NCBI RefSeq assembly: GCF_000418325.1 | Contig: NC_021658.1 | Span: forward strand, 5,691,501-5,755,500 | Reading direction: 5' to 3' | Source: Sorangium cellulosum So0157-2 | GTDB taxonomy: Bacteria; Myxococcota_A; Polyangia; Polyangiales; Polyangiaceae | DNA: 64,000 bases | In this document: one piece after another, positions 16,410 through 25,571 of the stretch | How the letters are laid out: every line of letters starts with the position of its first letter | How positions within the stretch are numbered: the first letter of the stretch is position 1 | Notes under the pieces: generated by a model | Databases searched by the model: none | What the model was told of the DNA's origin: nothing | Seen by the model: only the letters and a program-made list of their open reading frames with translations | Translations under genes and position numbers: made by a program

Positions 16410-16514
16410 TTCTTCCGCTGCTACGCGATCCGGGTGGACGGCGTGTTCAAGCCGGCGTTCGTGGAGCGGCTCTATCGGCGGTGGGCGCGCGCCGCTTTCG
16501 GTCTGGACAGGTGA
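16410..16514 (+). pseudogene. 3' relic of the HxD...H...R dioxygenase-like gene
   Basis: Read from 16410 in frame, 34 codons give FFRCYAIRVDGVFKPAFVER, then LYRRW and a stop at 16512. This matches residues about 247-272 of the product of the gene at 14082 with one inserted codon (Cys), a 9-bp deletion and few other changes. Nothing upstream of 16410 matches the rest of the gene. The DNA itself is nearly identical to 14820-14897 over about 75 bp, so it is a recent partial duplication. Confidence 0.8.
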
Positions 16515-16539
16515 GGTCGGACGCGTAGTGTAGTCTGTC

Positions 16540-19278
16540 GTGCGCAGCGCACCGGAGGTGAGCGACACGCAGGAGCTCCAGGCGACTTCGGACGCTCTGG
16601 GGAGGGGGTCTCCGCCTGGCGAGGGCGACGAACGAGCCGAGGGCGCGAGGCGGAGCTTTCGCCCCGGCGACATCGTCGCAGGCCATTACCGGCTGGATCG
16701 GCGGCTCGGCGAAGGGGGCATGGGCGTCGTCTGGGCCGCGAGCCACGCGCTGACCGGCGCGCGGGTCGCGCTCAAGGTCGTGAAGGGCGTGTCCGGCGCG
16801 GTGCGCTTGCGCCTGCTGCGCGAGGCGAGGATCGCGCACGAGCTCGACCACCCCAACGTGGTCGCGGTGCACGACGTCGCGCTCGAGGACGGAGCGCCCG
16901 TGATGGTCATGGAGCTCCTCTCCGGCGAGTCGCTCGCCGACAGGCTGTCTCGCGGGCCGAGGATGTCCCTCCCGGAGGTGGCCTCCATCTTCCTGCAGGT
17001 GGCCTCGGCCGTCGCCGCGGCGCACGCGCGGGGCGTCATCCACCGCGATCTGAAGCCGGAGAACATCTTCCTCGTCGACGGCTCGAGCCAGCGGGTCAAG
17101 GTCCTCGACTTCGGCATCGCGAAGCTGACGGCCGCGAGCGGGCACGACGCTCGGACGCCGGGGCTCACCGAGAGCGGGACGAGGCTGGGCACGCCCTGCT
17201 ACATGTCCCCGGAGCAGGTGTTCGGAGATCCGGTCGATCACCGGACCGACATCTGGTCGCTCGGCCTGCTCCTCTACGAGTGCCTCTCGGGCGACCTCCC
17301 GACGCGCGCCGACAACGCCGGCCAGGTGTTCAAGATCATCGTGACCGGCGGCATCCCCCCGCTGGAGAGCGCCGCGCCCGGCGTGCCCCCGGAGCTCGCG
17401 CGCCTCGTGCGCTGCATGCTGTCCGTGGCCCGCGACGCCCGGCCCTCGGAGCTCGGCGAGGTCCACGACGTGCTCGCCGCGCTCGCGCAGCAGGCCGCGG
17501 CGCCGAGCTCGGGCGCGCCCGAGCCGCCGGCGCCCGCCCCCTCCGGGCCGCCGGTCCGGGTGCCGGACGGCGAGGCGGTGGAGGGAGACGAGGTCGACCC
17601 CATGGCGCCGACCGAGCGCCCCAACTCCCCGCCGCCCCCGGCGGAGCCCCGCTCGACCGGGAGGCGCACCGCCGCCCGGGCGGCGGCCTGGACGATCGGC
17701 CTCGCCGTGGCGCTCGCGGGCCTCGTCGCCGTGGTGCTCGCGTGGCGGGAGGACCCGGCTCCGGTCGAGGAGCGGCCGCCGCCCCGCGCGAGCAATCCGC
17801 GGGCGCTGTCCCGGTACGCGGCCGCGCTCGAGGCCGTCGGCGACGCCAACGAGGGCGAGGCGGCGGACCGCCTGCGGCAGGCGATCGCCCTCGACGACGC
17901 GCTGGCCGCAGCGCACCTCCGCCTCGCGATCTACGCGCCGGACCGCGCCGAGGCGCGGATGCACCACGCGCGCGCCGAGGCGCTGCGCGATGGGCTCGAC
18001 CCCCGCGAGCGAGCGCTCCTCCATGCGATGGAGCCCCTGCTCGGCGGCGATCCCGGGGACGCGGCGCTCTGCGCGGCGCGGCTCGCCGCGCTCGCCGCGC
18101 AGCGCCCGCGCGACGCGGAGGTGCTCGCCCTCGTCGCGCGCCACGCGTTGCGCTGGAACATCCACGCCAGCGTCGAGGCGGCGACGCGGGCCACGACGAG
18201 CGAGCCGCAGCGCGCCCAGGGCTGGGCCGCGCTGGCGCGGTCGCTGCGGCACCTCGGGTCGTTCCAGGACGCAGCCGCCGCCGTCGACCAGTGCCTCGCG
18301 ATCTCACCCCAGGCGGCGAGCTGCTACGAGGTCAGGAGCGAGATCCACAGCGCGCTCGGCAGCTGCGGCGACGTCGAGCAGGACCTGCAGCTCATGGTGT
18401 GGATGACGGGCGCGAGGGGCCAGGCGATCCAGCGCAAGCTCGCGTCGTCGAGCTACGCGCAGGGGCGGTCTGCCGACGCGGTGATGGTGCCGCTGCGGCA
18501 GGGCTGGGTCTCGCTGCCGGACTCGGAGCGGCGCTACGTCGCGCTCATCGACGAGGCGAGCGTGCGCGCGCTCACGGGCGACTTCGCGGAGGCCGAGGTG
18601 CTGCTGCGCAGCGCGCGCCTGCGGATGAGCGCGGAGTCGAGGGCGCACGCCGACGTCGCCCGCGCGCTCGTCGATATCTATCTCGAGACCGATCGCGAGA
18701 TCGAGGCGGCGCGCATCGCGGAGACGTGCCTCGACAACTACGTCGCCTGCGCCAGCGGCTCGGCCGACCTCTTGCGGGTCATGCTGCACGCCGGCTTCAT
18801 CTCCTGGCCCGCGTTCCAGGAGCGGCGAGCCGAGCACCTGCCGCCGTCGGGCGCGCCGGCCGGCGCCGAGCGCGCGCTCCCCGCGCTGGTGAGGGCGCAC
18901 GCGCGCTGGATCGAGGGCTTCGAGGAGGCCGCGGAGGCGGTCCCCGCGCTGCCGGTCAGCGCGCTGATGAGCGATCAGGTCGATCACCACGTCCACGCGG
19001 ATCTCGGCGCGGTCTACCACCTCGCGGGCATGCCCGGCCACGCGATCCCCGCGCTCCGCAAGGCGGTCATGACGTGCGATATGCTGGACTGGCCGGTGAC
19101 GTACGTCCGCGCGTTCTGGTTCCTCGGTCAGGCCCTCGAGCAGACGGGGGACATCGCCGGCGCCTGCCGGGCCTACGCGAGCGTGATCGAGCGCTGGGGA
19201 GGCGCGAGCCCGCCCTCGCAGACCGCGGCGCGGGCGCGCGGGAGATCGAGGGCGCTCGGCTGCGGACCGATCGACTGA
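16540..19278 (+). CDS. Membrane Ser/Thr protein kinase with C-terminal TPR-like sensor
   Basis: 912 residues. The kinase domain spans about 48-320: GEGGMGVVW glycine loop, Lys79 in VALKVV, catalytic HRDLKPEN (Asp170), DFG at 190-192 and GTPCYMSPEQ. A Pro/Glu-rich linker leads to a single membrane helix at about 383-402. About 500 residues of Ala-rich helical repeats follow, consistent with TPR-type repeats and probably periplasmic. The RD-type kinase should be active and autophosphorylate. GTGs at 16540 and 16558 are both possible starts. Such kinases are abundant in myxobacteria. No cognate phosphatase or FHA protein is adjacent. Confidence 0.9.
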   Translation: MRSAPEVSDTQELQATSDALGRGSPPGEGDERAEGARRSFRPGDIVAGHYRLDRRLGEGGMGVVWAASHALTGARVALKVVKGVSGAVRLRLLREARIAHELDHPNVVAVHDVALEDGAPVMVMELLSGESLADRLSRGPRMSLPEVASIFLQVASAVAAAHARGVIHRDLKPENIFLVDGSSQRVKVLDFGIAKLTAASGHDARTPGLTESGTRLGTPCYMSPEQVFGDPVDHRTDIWSLGLLLYECLSGDLPTRADNAGQVFKIIVTGGIPPLESAAPGVPPELARLVRCMLSVARDARPSELGEVHDVLAALAQQAAAPSSGAPEPPAPAPSGPPVRVPDGEAVEGDEVDPMAPTERPNSPPPPAEPRSTGRRTAARAAAWTIGLAVALAGLVAVVLAWREDPAPVEERPPPRASNPRALSRYAAALEAVGDANEGEAADRLRQAIALDDALAAAHLRLAIYAPDRAEARMHHARAEALRDGLDPRERALLHAMEPLLGGDPGDAALCAARLAALAAQRPRDAEVLALVARHALRWNIHASVEAATRATTSEPQRAQGWAALARSLRHLGSFQDAAAAVDQCLAISPQAASCYEVRSEIHSALGSCGDVEQDLQLMVWMTGARGQAIQRKLASSSYAQGRSADAVMVPLRQGWVSLPDSERRYVALIDEASVRALTGDFAEAEVLLRSARLRMSAESRAHADVARALVDIYLETDREIEAARIAETCLDNYVACASGSADLLRVMLHAGFISWPAFQERRAEHLPPSGAPAGAERALPALVRAHARWIEGFEEAAEAVPALPVSALMSDQVDHHVHADLGAVYHLAGMPGHAIPALRKAVMTCDMLDWPVTYVRAFWFLGQALEQTGDIAGACRAYASVIERWGGASPPSQTAARARGRSRALGCGPID

Positions 19279-19620
19279 CCGCCCGCCCTCCGCGCGCCGA
19301 AGCCGAAGCCGAAGCCGAAGAGGCGCGCCGCGGCATCGTGGACGGAGAGGTGGGGCGCGGCGCGCTCACTGCATGTGGCCTATGCAACATCTGACGGCGC
19401 GATTGTTTGCGAGCGTTCATCGGACACGTGTGCAGAGCGGCGGCGCCTTCGCACAAGGGCGCTCGTTTCGTCTTGATACCCCGTGTCCGCGCGGCGTCTG
19501 CGTAGGTTAAACCAGCATCGTTGTCGGGATAAACCCGGCTAGCTGGCGCGCTGGAGAGCGCGTTATCATGGTGGTCTCGACCTTTTGTCGCCGGGCGGAT
19601 CTGGCGAGGAGGCATCATCC
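19279..19620. other. Intergenic stretch
   Basis: About 340 bp without a gene. It contains GCCGAA repeated four times just after the kinase gene and a less GC-rich segment (about 19500-19580) that probably carries the promoter of the following gene. GAGGAG before the ATG at 19621 is a good ribosome site. Confidence 0.5.
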
Positions 19621-21036
19621 ATGGGAACGACGTCTATTCTCGTGTCTTCCTTGGCGGTCCTGGCGGGTCTCGGCGCGCCGGACGTCGCTTACGGGGGTGC
19701 CTCTCAGCCCTCGAGCGGCGCGTGGCCGCGCAGGCTGCAGCCTGCCGAGCCGGAGTCCGTGTACATGAGCAGCGCCGGGCTGCGCGAAGCGACGCTGGCC
19801 CTGGAGGACGCCATCGCGGGCGGGGAGATCCAGGGCGCCGTCCTCCTGGTCGCCCGCCATGGGCGGATCGTGCTCCACGAGGCGCTGGGCGAGCGCGACG
19901 GGTTCAACGCGAGCTGGCCGGACATGCCCTCGCCGCCGATGCCGCGCGACGGGATCTTCGATCTCGAGTCGATGACGAAGCCGTTCACCGTCTTCTTGGC
20001 GATGAGGATGCAGGAGTCCGGCCGGTTCCCCGGCTTCAAGATCGACAACACGGTCGCGTCGTACTTCCCCGAGTTCGCCACGAGCCCGGACAAGGCGCGC
20101 GTGACGATCAGGGACCTGATGCGCTACGTGTCGGGCGAGGACATGGACGCGAGCGGCGTCCTCGGCGCCAGCGACCGCTGGCACACGATGCTCACGGCGC
20201 CCTTGCTCTACACGCCGAGCCAGAAGGTCCTCTACAGCGACCTCGGGTTTCGCCTCCTCGGCCACGTGCTGGAGAAGGCGGGCGGCGACTCGCTGCAGGG
20301 GCTGATGAAGACCATCATCTTCGATCCGCTCGACATGTCGAGCACGTCCTACCGGCCGAAGGTCTACATGCCGGCGAAGAGCGAGCGCTTCGTGGGGACG
20401 GCGTGGTCGAGCGTGCGCGCGCGTTACTTGCGGGGCGAGGTGCAGGACGAGACCGACTACGACGTGGAGGAGAACACGGGGACCCCTCAGCACGGCCACC
20501 TGACCGGGTGCGACGGCCTGTTCTCGACGGCGCTCGATCTCGCCAAGTTCGGGCAGATGCTCCTGAACCGTGGCGTCCACGTCTGGGGCCCGGACGCGCT
20601 CTGCAACCCGATGCTCCTGTCCTGTCCGGGCCAGCGGATCATGTCGCGGTCCTCGGTGGAGCGCATGACGACGCTGCAGACGGGCGACATGGGCCTCCCG
20701 ACGCCGGCGACCACGTTCGCCCAGAACCTGTTCTACTCGGGCAAGGGGCTCGGGTGGGAGACGTACGATCCCGGCGCGTGGCCCGGCGGCGATCACACCT
20801 CGACCGTCGCGTACAGCAAGACCGGCGGCGCCGGCACGCTCATGGTCATCGACCCCGATCCGGCGCGAGATCTGATGATCATCCTGCTCACGAACCACGG
20901 GCTCCCGGGCTATGACCATCTCGGGGTCGACGAGGACCAGCTGTGGTACTGGGACGATTTCGACGCGATGATCGAGGCGATCCGCGCGGAGGAGGTCAGC
21001 GACGCGGTGAACCTGTCGCTGATGGATGTCCCGTAG
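19621..21036 (+). CDS. Serine beta-lactamase-like hydrolase (class C / DD-peptidase fold), secreted
   Basis: 471 residues with a cleavable signal (MGTTSILVSSLAVLAGLG, then APDVAYGG). The three active-site elements of serine beta-lactamase-related proteins are present: SMTK (S-x-x-K) in DLESMTKPF, YSD in LYSDLGFRLLGHVLEKAGG as the Y-x-N equivalent, and KTGG in SKTGGAG. Family members hydrolyse esters, peptidoglycan stems or beta-lactams. The family is broad, and this one is more likely an esterase or peptidase than a resistance enzyme. It stands alone between a kinase and a histidine kinase gene. Confidence 0.88.
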   Translation: MGTTSILVSSLAVLAGLGAPDVAYGGASQPSSGAWPRRLQPAEPESVYMSSAGLREATLALEDAIAGGEIQGAVLLVARHGRIVLHEALGERDGFNASWPDMPSPPMPRDGIFDLESMTKPFTVFLAMRMQESGRFPGFKIDNTVASYFPEFATSPDKARVTIRDLMRYVSGEDMDASGVLGASDRWHTMLTAPLLYTPSQKVLYSDLGFRLLGHVLEKAGGDSLQGLMKTIIFDPLDMSSTSYRPKVYMPAKSERFVGTAWSSVRARYLRGEVQDETDYDVEENTGTPQHGHLTGCDGLFSTALDLAKFGQMLLNRGVHVWGPDALCNPMLLSCPGQRIMSRSSVERMTTLQTGDMGLPTPATTFAQNLFYSGKGLGWETYDPGAWPGGDHTSTVAYSKTGGAGTLMVIDPDPARDLMIILLTNHGLPGYDHLGVDEDQLWYWDDFDAMIEAIRAEEVSDAVNLSLMDVP

Positions 21037-21287
21037 GGGGCCGCGCGACGGCGGCCTTCGGCGGGACATGGGGTGTTCGCACCGGAGGTGTCCAGCGCAT
21101 CGGGTCGTCGCGCGAAGTCGCTCGGCGCTGTCAGCGTAGGAGCGGCGAGCACGCCGTTGCCGGGGGCGCGCCCGCGATCGCGCGGGGCGCCCGGGCGCGG
21201 CGGGCGCGGCTGTGCGCCGGGCGTGCGCCGAATGACGCGGCGGAGCGCATGGCGCTTGCGCTCGTGCGAGCGCGCCCGCAAAGGTAG
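21037..21287. other. Intergenic stretch, nothing recognised
   Basis: About 250 bp between two plus-strand genes. No repeat, hairpin with T-run or gene is visible. Confidence 0.4.
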
Positions 21288-24146
21288 GTGTCCCGCCGCA
21301 AGGACGCCCCCCGGATGAACGACGAGCTCCGCATCAGCCCACCCCACGCCGCAACCCGCGCCGAGACGGCGAGCGCCGAGGCGGAGCTCGCCCCGCTCTC
21401 CGGCGAGGATCGCCTCTCCTCGTTCTATGCCGGGTGCCCGGTCGCGCTCTTCACGACCACGCCCGCGGGGCGCTTCATCGACGCGAACCGCGCGTTCGCG
21501 CGCCTCCTCGGCTACGCGGACCACACGCAGTTCCTCGACCTGCCCGTCCCGGGCTTCTACGCCGACCAGCGGCAGCGGCAGGAGATCATGCGCATCCTCG
21601 ACCAGGAGGGCGCCGTCCACGGCTACGAGGTCGAGTTCGTGCGCCTCGACGGGACGCGCCTGTGGGTCAGCATCACCGCGCGCGCCATCCGCGACGCGAC
21701 CGGGCGCGTCGCGCGCTACGAGGGCGCGCTCGAGGACGTGACGCCGCGCCGGATGGCGCAGGACCTGATGCGCCTCAGCGATCAGCGCTTCCACCTCCTC
21801 GCCAAGGCCACGAACGACACCATCTGGGACTGGGACTTCACGGCCGGCACGGTCTGGTGGAACGAGAACTTCGAGCGCACCTTCGGCTACCGGCTCGACG
21901 ACCTCGAGCCGGGGCCCGAGAGCTGGACGGGCCGCATCCACCCCGACGACCTCGAGCGCGTCTCGCGCAGCATCCACGACGCCATCGACGGCACCGCGAC
22001 GACGTGGAGCGGCGAGTACCGCTTCCGCCGCGCCGACGGCGAGTACGCGTACATCTACGATCGCGGTCTCGTGCTGCGCGACGCGTCCGGCAAGGCCGTC
22101 CGCATGATCGGCTCGATGATGGACGCCACCCTGCAGCGCCGGCAGCAGATCCTCCTCGGGTGGCAGCGCAAGGTGCTCGAGATGATCGCCCTCGACCAGG
22201 GCATCGAGGAGACGCTCGAGGTGCTCTGCCGCGACGCCGAGGAGCTCGCGGCGGGCCGCCGGTTCACCGTCCTGCTCGCGAGCGACGACGGCCGCCGCCT
22301 CCTGCACGGCGCGGCGCCGAGCCTGCCGGCGTCGTACAACAAGGCGGTGCACGGGATCCTCATCGGCCCGCGCGCGGGCTCGTGCGGCACCGCCGCCCAC
22401 CGGCGCGCGCCGGTCGTCGTGGAGGACATCGCGACCGATCCGCTCTGGGCCGACTTCCGCCAGCTCGCCCTGCCGCTCGGGCTGCGGGCCTGCTGGTCCA
22501 CGCCCATCGTCTCCTCGAAGGGCGAGGTGCTCGGCACCTGGGCCGTGTACCGGTCCGCGCCCGGCGCGCCGACCTCCGCCGACGAAGAGGTCGTCCGCGT
22601 CGCGACGCGCCTCGCCGCCATCGCCATCGAGCGCGCCCGCGCGGAGCGCGCGCTGCGCGAGAGCCGCGAGCAGCTCGCGAAGGCGCAGGAGGTCGCGCAC
22701 CTCGGGAGCTGGTCGTGGGACGTCGCCGCGGGCAAGCTCGACTGGTCCGAGGAGCAGCTCCGCATCCACGGCCTGCCGAGCGAGGGCGGCGGCGTCCGGC
22801 CCGACGCCGCCATCGCCTGCGTCCACCCGGACGACAGGGCGCGCGTCGCCGCCGAGCTCGAGGCGCTGCTCTGGCAGGCGGGCGCTGGCGAGATGACCTA
22901 CCGCATCGTGCGGCCCGACGGCGCGACGCGCTGGATCGACGCGCGCACGGAGGTCGAGCGCGCGCCCGACGGCGGGCCGGCGCGGATGCTCGGCACGTGC
23001 CACGACATCACCGAGCAGCGGCAGGCGCAGCGGGCGCTCCAGGAGAAGGAGGAGCGCCTCCGCGCGGCGCTCGACGCCTCGGCGACCGGCACGTTCCGCT
23101 GGGTCCCGGCCACGAACGAGCTCGACTGGGACGAGAACCTCGATCGGCTCTTCGGCCTGCCGGCGGGCACGACCGCGCGCCACATCGACCAGTTCACGGG
23201 CCTCGTCCACCCCGACGACCGGGAGCGCGTCCTCGAGGCGCTCGATCGCTGCGTGCACGACGGCGCCGACTTCGACCTGGAGTTCCGCGTGGTGTGGCCC
23301 GACGGCAGCGTCCACTGGCTGCTCGATCGCGGCCGCATGCTCCGCGACGCCGAGGGCAGGCCGCTCACGATGACGGGCGCGTGCACCGACGTGACGGAGC
23401 GCATGAACGCGGAGCTCGCGCTGCGCCAGCGCGCGGACGAGCTGGCGAGGCTCACGGAGGCGCTGCAGCGCATGAACCGCGAGCTCGACCAGTTCGCCTA
23501 CGTCACGTCGCACGATCTCAAGGCGCCGCTGCGGGGCATCGCGAACCTCTCGCAGTGGATCGAGGACGACGAGGGCGAGCGCCTCAGCGACGTGTCCAAG
23601 CGGAACCTGGAGCTCCTGCGCATCCGCGTGCAGCGCATGGACGCGCTCATCGACGCCATCCTCGCGTACTCGCGCGTCGGGCGCATCCGCGTGCCCACCG
23701 AGATGGTCGCCGTGGGCCCGCTCGTCGACGATGTGGTGGATCTCCTGTCGCCGCCGGGCGGCTTCCGCGTCGAGCTCGCCGGACCGCTGCCCAGCGTCGT
23801 CGCGGAGCGCGCGCTGCTCCAGCAGGTGTTCATGAACCTCATCGGCAACGCCATCAAGCACCACCCCGACAAGGGGAACGGCCGCGCGGTGGTCTCGTGC
23901 GCGGACGCCGGCTCGCACTGGCGCTTCACGGTGGCGGACAACGGCCCTGGCATCGCGCCGCGCTTCCACGACAAGGTGTTCATCATCTTCCAGACGCTGG
24001 AGGCGCGGGACCGGTCGGAGGGCACGGGCGTCGGGCTCGCGCTCGTGAAGAAGATCGTCGAGAGCAGCGGCGGCGCCGTCGTCCTCGACTCGGACGTCGG
24101 GCGCGGCGCCGCCTTCTCGTTCACCTGGCCTAAGGCGCTGGTGTAG
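21288..24146 (+). CDS. Multi-PAS/GAF sensor histidine kinase
   Basis: 952 residues with no membrane segment, so a soluble sensor. Order: PAS (about 40-155), PAS/PAC (about 160-285), GAF (about 300-450), PAS/PAC (about 465-590), PAS/PAC (about 595-720), HisKA with phospho-acceptor His742 in TSHDLKAPLRG, and a HATPase domain with NLIGNAIKHH (N box), DNGPGIAP (G1) and GTGVGLALVKKI (G2). It resembles phytochrome-like light or redox sensors of the bathy-kinase type, but no chromophore Cys is evident. No response-regulator gene is adjacent, so it is an orphan kinase. A GTG at 21288 and an ATG at 21315 are alternative starts. Its last 17 bp overlap the convergent metallopeptidase gene. Confidence 0.9.
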   Translation: MSRRKDAPRMNDELRISPPHAATRAETASAEAELAPLSGEDRLSSFYAGCPVALFTTTPAGRFIDANRAFARLLGYADHTQFLDLPVPGFYADQRQRQEIMRILDQEGAVHGYEVEFVRLDGTRLWVSITARAIRDATGRVARYEGALEDVTPRRMAQDLMRLSDQRFHLLAKATNDTIWDWDFTAGTVWWNENFERTFGYRLDDLEPGPESWTGRIHPDDLERVSRSIHDAIDGTATTWSGEYRFRRADGEYAYIYDRGLVLRDASGKAVRMIGSMMDATLQRRQQILLGWQRKVLEMIALDQGIEETLEVLCRDAEELAAGRRFTVLLASDDGRRLLHGAAPSLPASYNKAVHGILIGPRAGSCGTAAHRRAPVVVEDIATDPLWADFRQLALPLGLRACWSTPIVSSKGEVLGTWAVYRSAPGAPTSADEEVVRVATRLAAIAIERARAERALRESREQLAKAQEVAHLGSWSWDVAAGKLDWSEEQLRIHGLPSEGGGVRPDAAIACVHPDDRARVAAELEALLWQAGAGEMTYRIVRPDGATRWIDARTEVERAPDGGPARMLGTCHDITEQRQAQRALQEKEERLRAALDASATGTFRWVPATNELDWDENLDRLFGLPAGTTARHIDQFTGLVHPDDRERVLEALDRCVHDGADFDLEFRVVWPDGSVHWLLDRGRMLRDAEGRPLTMTGACTDVTERMNAELALRQRADELARLTEALQRMNRELDQFAYVTSHDLKAPLRGIANLSQWIEDDEGERLSDVSKRNLELLRIRVQRMDALIDAILAYSRVGRIRVPTEMVAVGPLVDDVVDLLSPPGGFRVELAGPLPSVVAERALLQQVFMNLIGNAIKHHPDKGNGRAVVSCADAGSHWRFTVADNGPGIAPRFHDKVFIIFQTLEARDRSEGTGVGLALVKKIVESSGGAVVLDSDVGRGAAFSFTWPKALV

Positions 24147-25362
24147 CGGCGGCCGCGGTCGCGACGGGCGCGGCCGCGACGGGCTGGGTCGCGGCGGCCG
24201 TCCGGGTCGCGGCGAGGGCTCCGTTCACCACGAGGTGGATGAACTGGAGCTTGGCCACGGCGGGGCGCGGCATCACGAACGGATAGAAGTCGTGCTGGCC
24301 CATGCTGCGCGACATCTCGTTGAGCACGGCCGTCAGCTCCACCCAGGCGTTCAGGAACCCGAGGAAGCTCGCGGCCCCTGGATCGTCCGGCCGCCACAGC
24401 GCGTCGGCGCCCCAGGGCTCGACGTCGAGCTCCACGTCGTCGGCGTCGATGCCGAAGCTGAGGGCCGTGTCCACGGTGTCGACCATGTGGAGGTAGTGGG
24501 CCCAGGTCTCGGCCCAGTCTTCCCACGGGTGCATGCTGGCGTAGGCGCTGACGAAGCGCTGCGGCCAGTCGGCGGGCGGGCCTTGCTCGTAGTTGGCCTT
24601 CAGCGCGGCGGCGTAGTCCTGCTGCTCGTCGCCGAACAGCTCCCGGAACGGCGCGAGCCATCCGGTGTCGCGCACCAGGCGGTCCCAGTAATAATGGCCG
24701 ATCTCGTGCCGGAAGTGCCCGAGCAGCGTGCGGTAGGGCTCCCGCATCGCGGCGCGGATGCGCTCGCGCGCGGCGTCGTCCGCCTCCTCGACGTTCAGGG
24801 TGATGACGCCGTCGGCGTGGCCGGTCATCACCCGGGGCCCGTCGGGCGGCGAGGCGAGGAAGTCGAAGCAGAGGCCGTGCTCCGGATCCTCGCCGACCTT
24901 GGACTTCACCGGCAGGTTCAGCGCGAGGAGCTGCGACACGAGCCGTCGCTTGGCCGTCTCGATGCGGCGCCACAGCGCCTGGTGCTCGACGACGGTGAGG
25001 TCCGGAATGGTGCGGTTGAGCCGGCACGCGGCGCAGAGCGCGGGCGTCTCCGCCGCCACCGGGACGAGCCAGTTGCAGCCGGACGCCGTGTCGAAGTTGC
25101 CGCAGCGCCGGTAGAGGCGCTGCGGGGCCGCGGCGTCGTGCCAGAGCTGCCAGGTGCCCTCGGTCGCGCCGGGCTTCAGCGGCATCACCTGGGCGCGCTC
25201 GGGCTCATAACCGAGCGGCGTCTTGCACGCGAGGCATTCGCTGTTGCGGAAGAACACCGGCCGCTCGCACTGGCACCGGTAGGCGCGCGGGGCGGTGGGT
25301 TGCTTGACCGGTTTCCATGCGCTGCGCAGGCGCGTGATCAGGCTGTCGAAGCGGGTGGACAT
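24130..25362 (-). CDS. Zinc-ribbon plus HExxH putative metallopeptidase
   Basis: 410 residues. The N-terminal about 110 residues hold a zinc-ribbon-like arrangement of Cys pairs (YRCQCERPVFF, ECLACKTPL, RRCGNFDTASGCNWLV, ALCAACRLN). The second part contains GHFRHEIGHYYWDRL, the HExxH metallopeptidase motif, and further on SAYASMHPWEDWAETWAHYLHM, which supplies a likely third zinc ligand Glu. This matches the putative zinc-binding metallo-peptidase family often found in proteobacteria. Substrate unknown. The C-terminal 30 residues are Ala/Thr/Pro-rich. It is cytoplasmic (no signal). The start is the ATG at 25362. The gene is convergent with, and overlaps the end of, the histidine kinase. Confidence 0.85.
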   Translation of the reverse strand: MSTRFDSLITRLRSAWKPVKQPTAPRAYRCQCERPVFFRNSECLACKTPLGYEPERAQVMPLKPGATEGTWQLWHDAAAPQRLYRRCGNFDTASGCNWLVPVAAETPALCAACRLNRTIPDLTVVEHQALWRRIETAKRRLVSQLLALNLPVKSKVGEDPEHGLCFDFLASPPDGPRVMTGHADGVITLNVEEADDAARERIRAAMREPYRTLLGHFRHEIGHYYWDRLVRDTGWLAPFRELFGDEQQDYAAALKANYEQGPPADWPQRFVSAYASMHPWEDWAETWAHYLHMVDTVDTALSFGIDADDVELDVEPWGADALWRPDDPGAASFLGFLNAWVELTAVLNEMSRSMGQHDFYPFVMPRPAVAKLQFIHLVVNGALAATRTAAATQPVAAAPVATAAAATPAP

Positions 25363-25571
25363 GGTGGTGGGCGGGCCTCGAGGAGAAGTGGTCTCGTCCT
25401 GACTTCCTGGGTCCGGGCTGCCGGCGTGTTGGCAATCCATGTGCCAGGCGAGGAGCGCGCGATTCACGCCCCGGCCGACGCCGCGCGCCGAGCTGCCGCT
25501 CGCGCGGCCGTCGCGGACTGTCTCAGTGTGGCAGAAACGCCGTCCTGCCCGGCCGAGCACCGCGCTCCAGC

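Noticed and set aside
20910..23969. A 1019-residue minus-strand frame opposite the histidine kinase
   Set aside because: It is the complement of the real kinase gene; high GC makes long antisense frames, and it has no motif.
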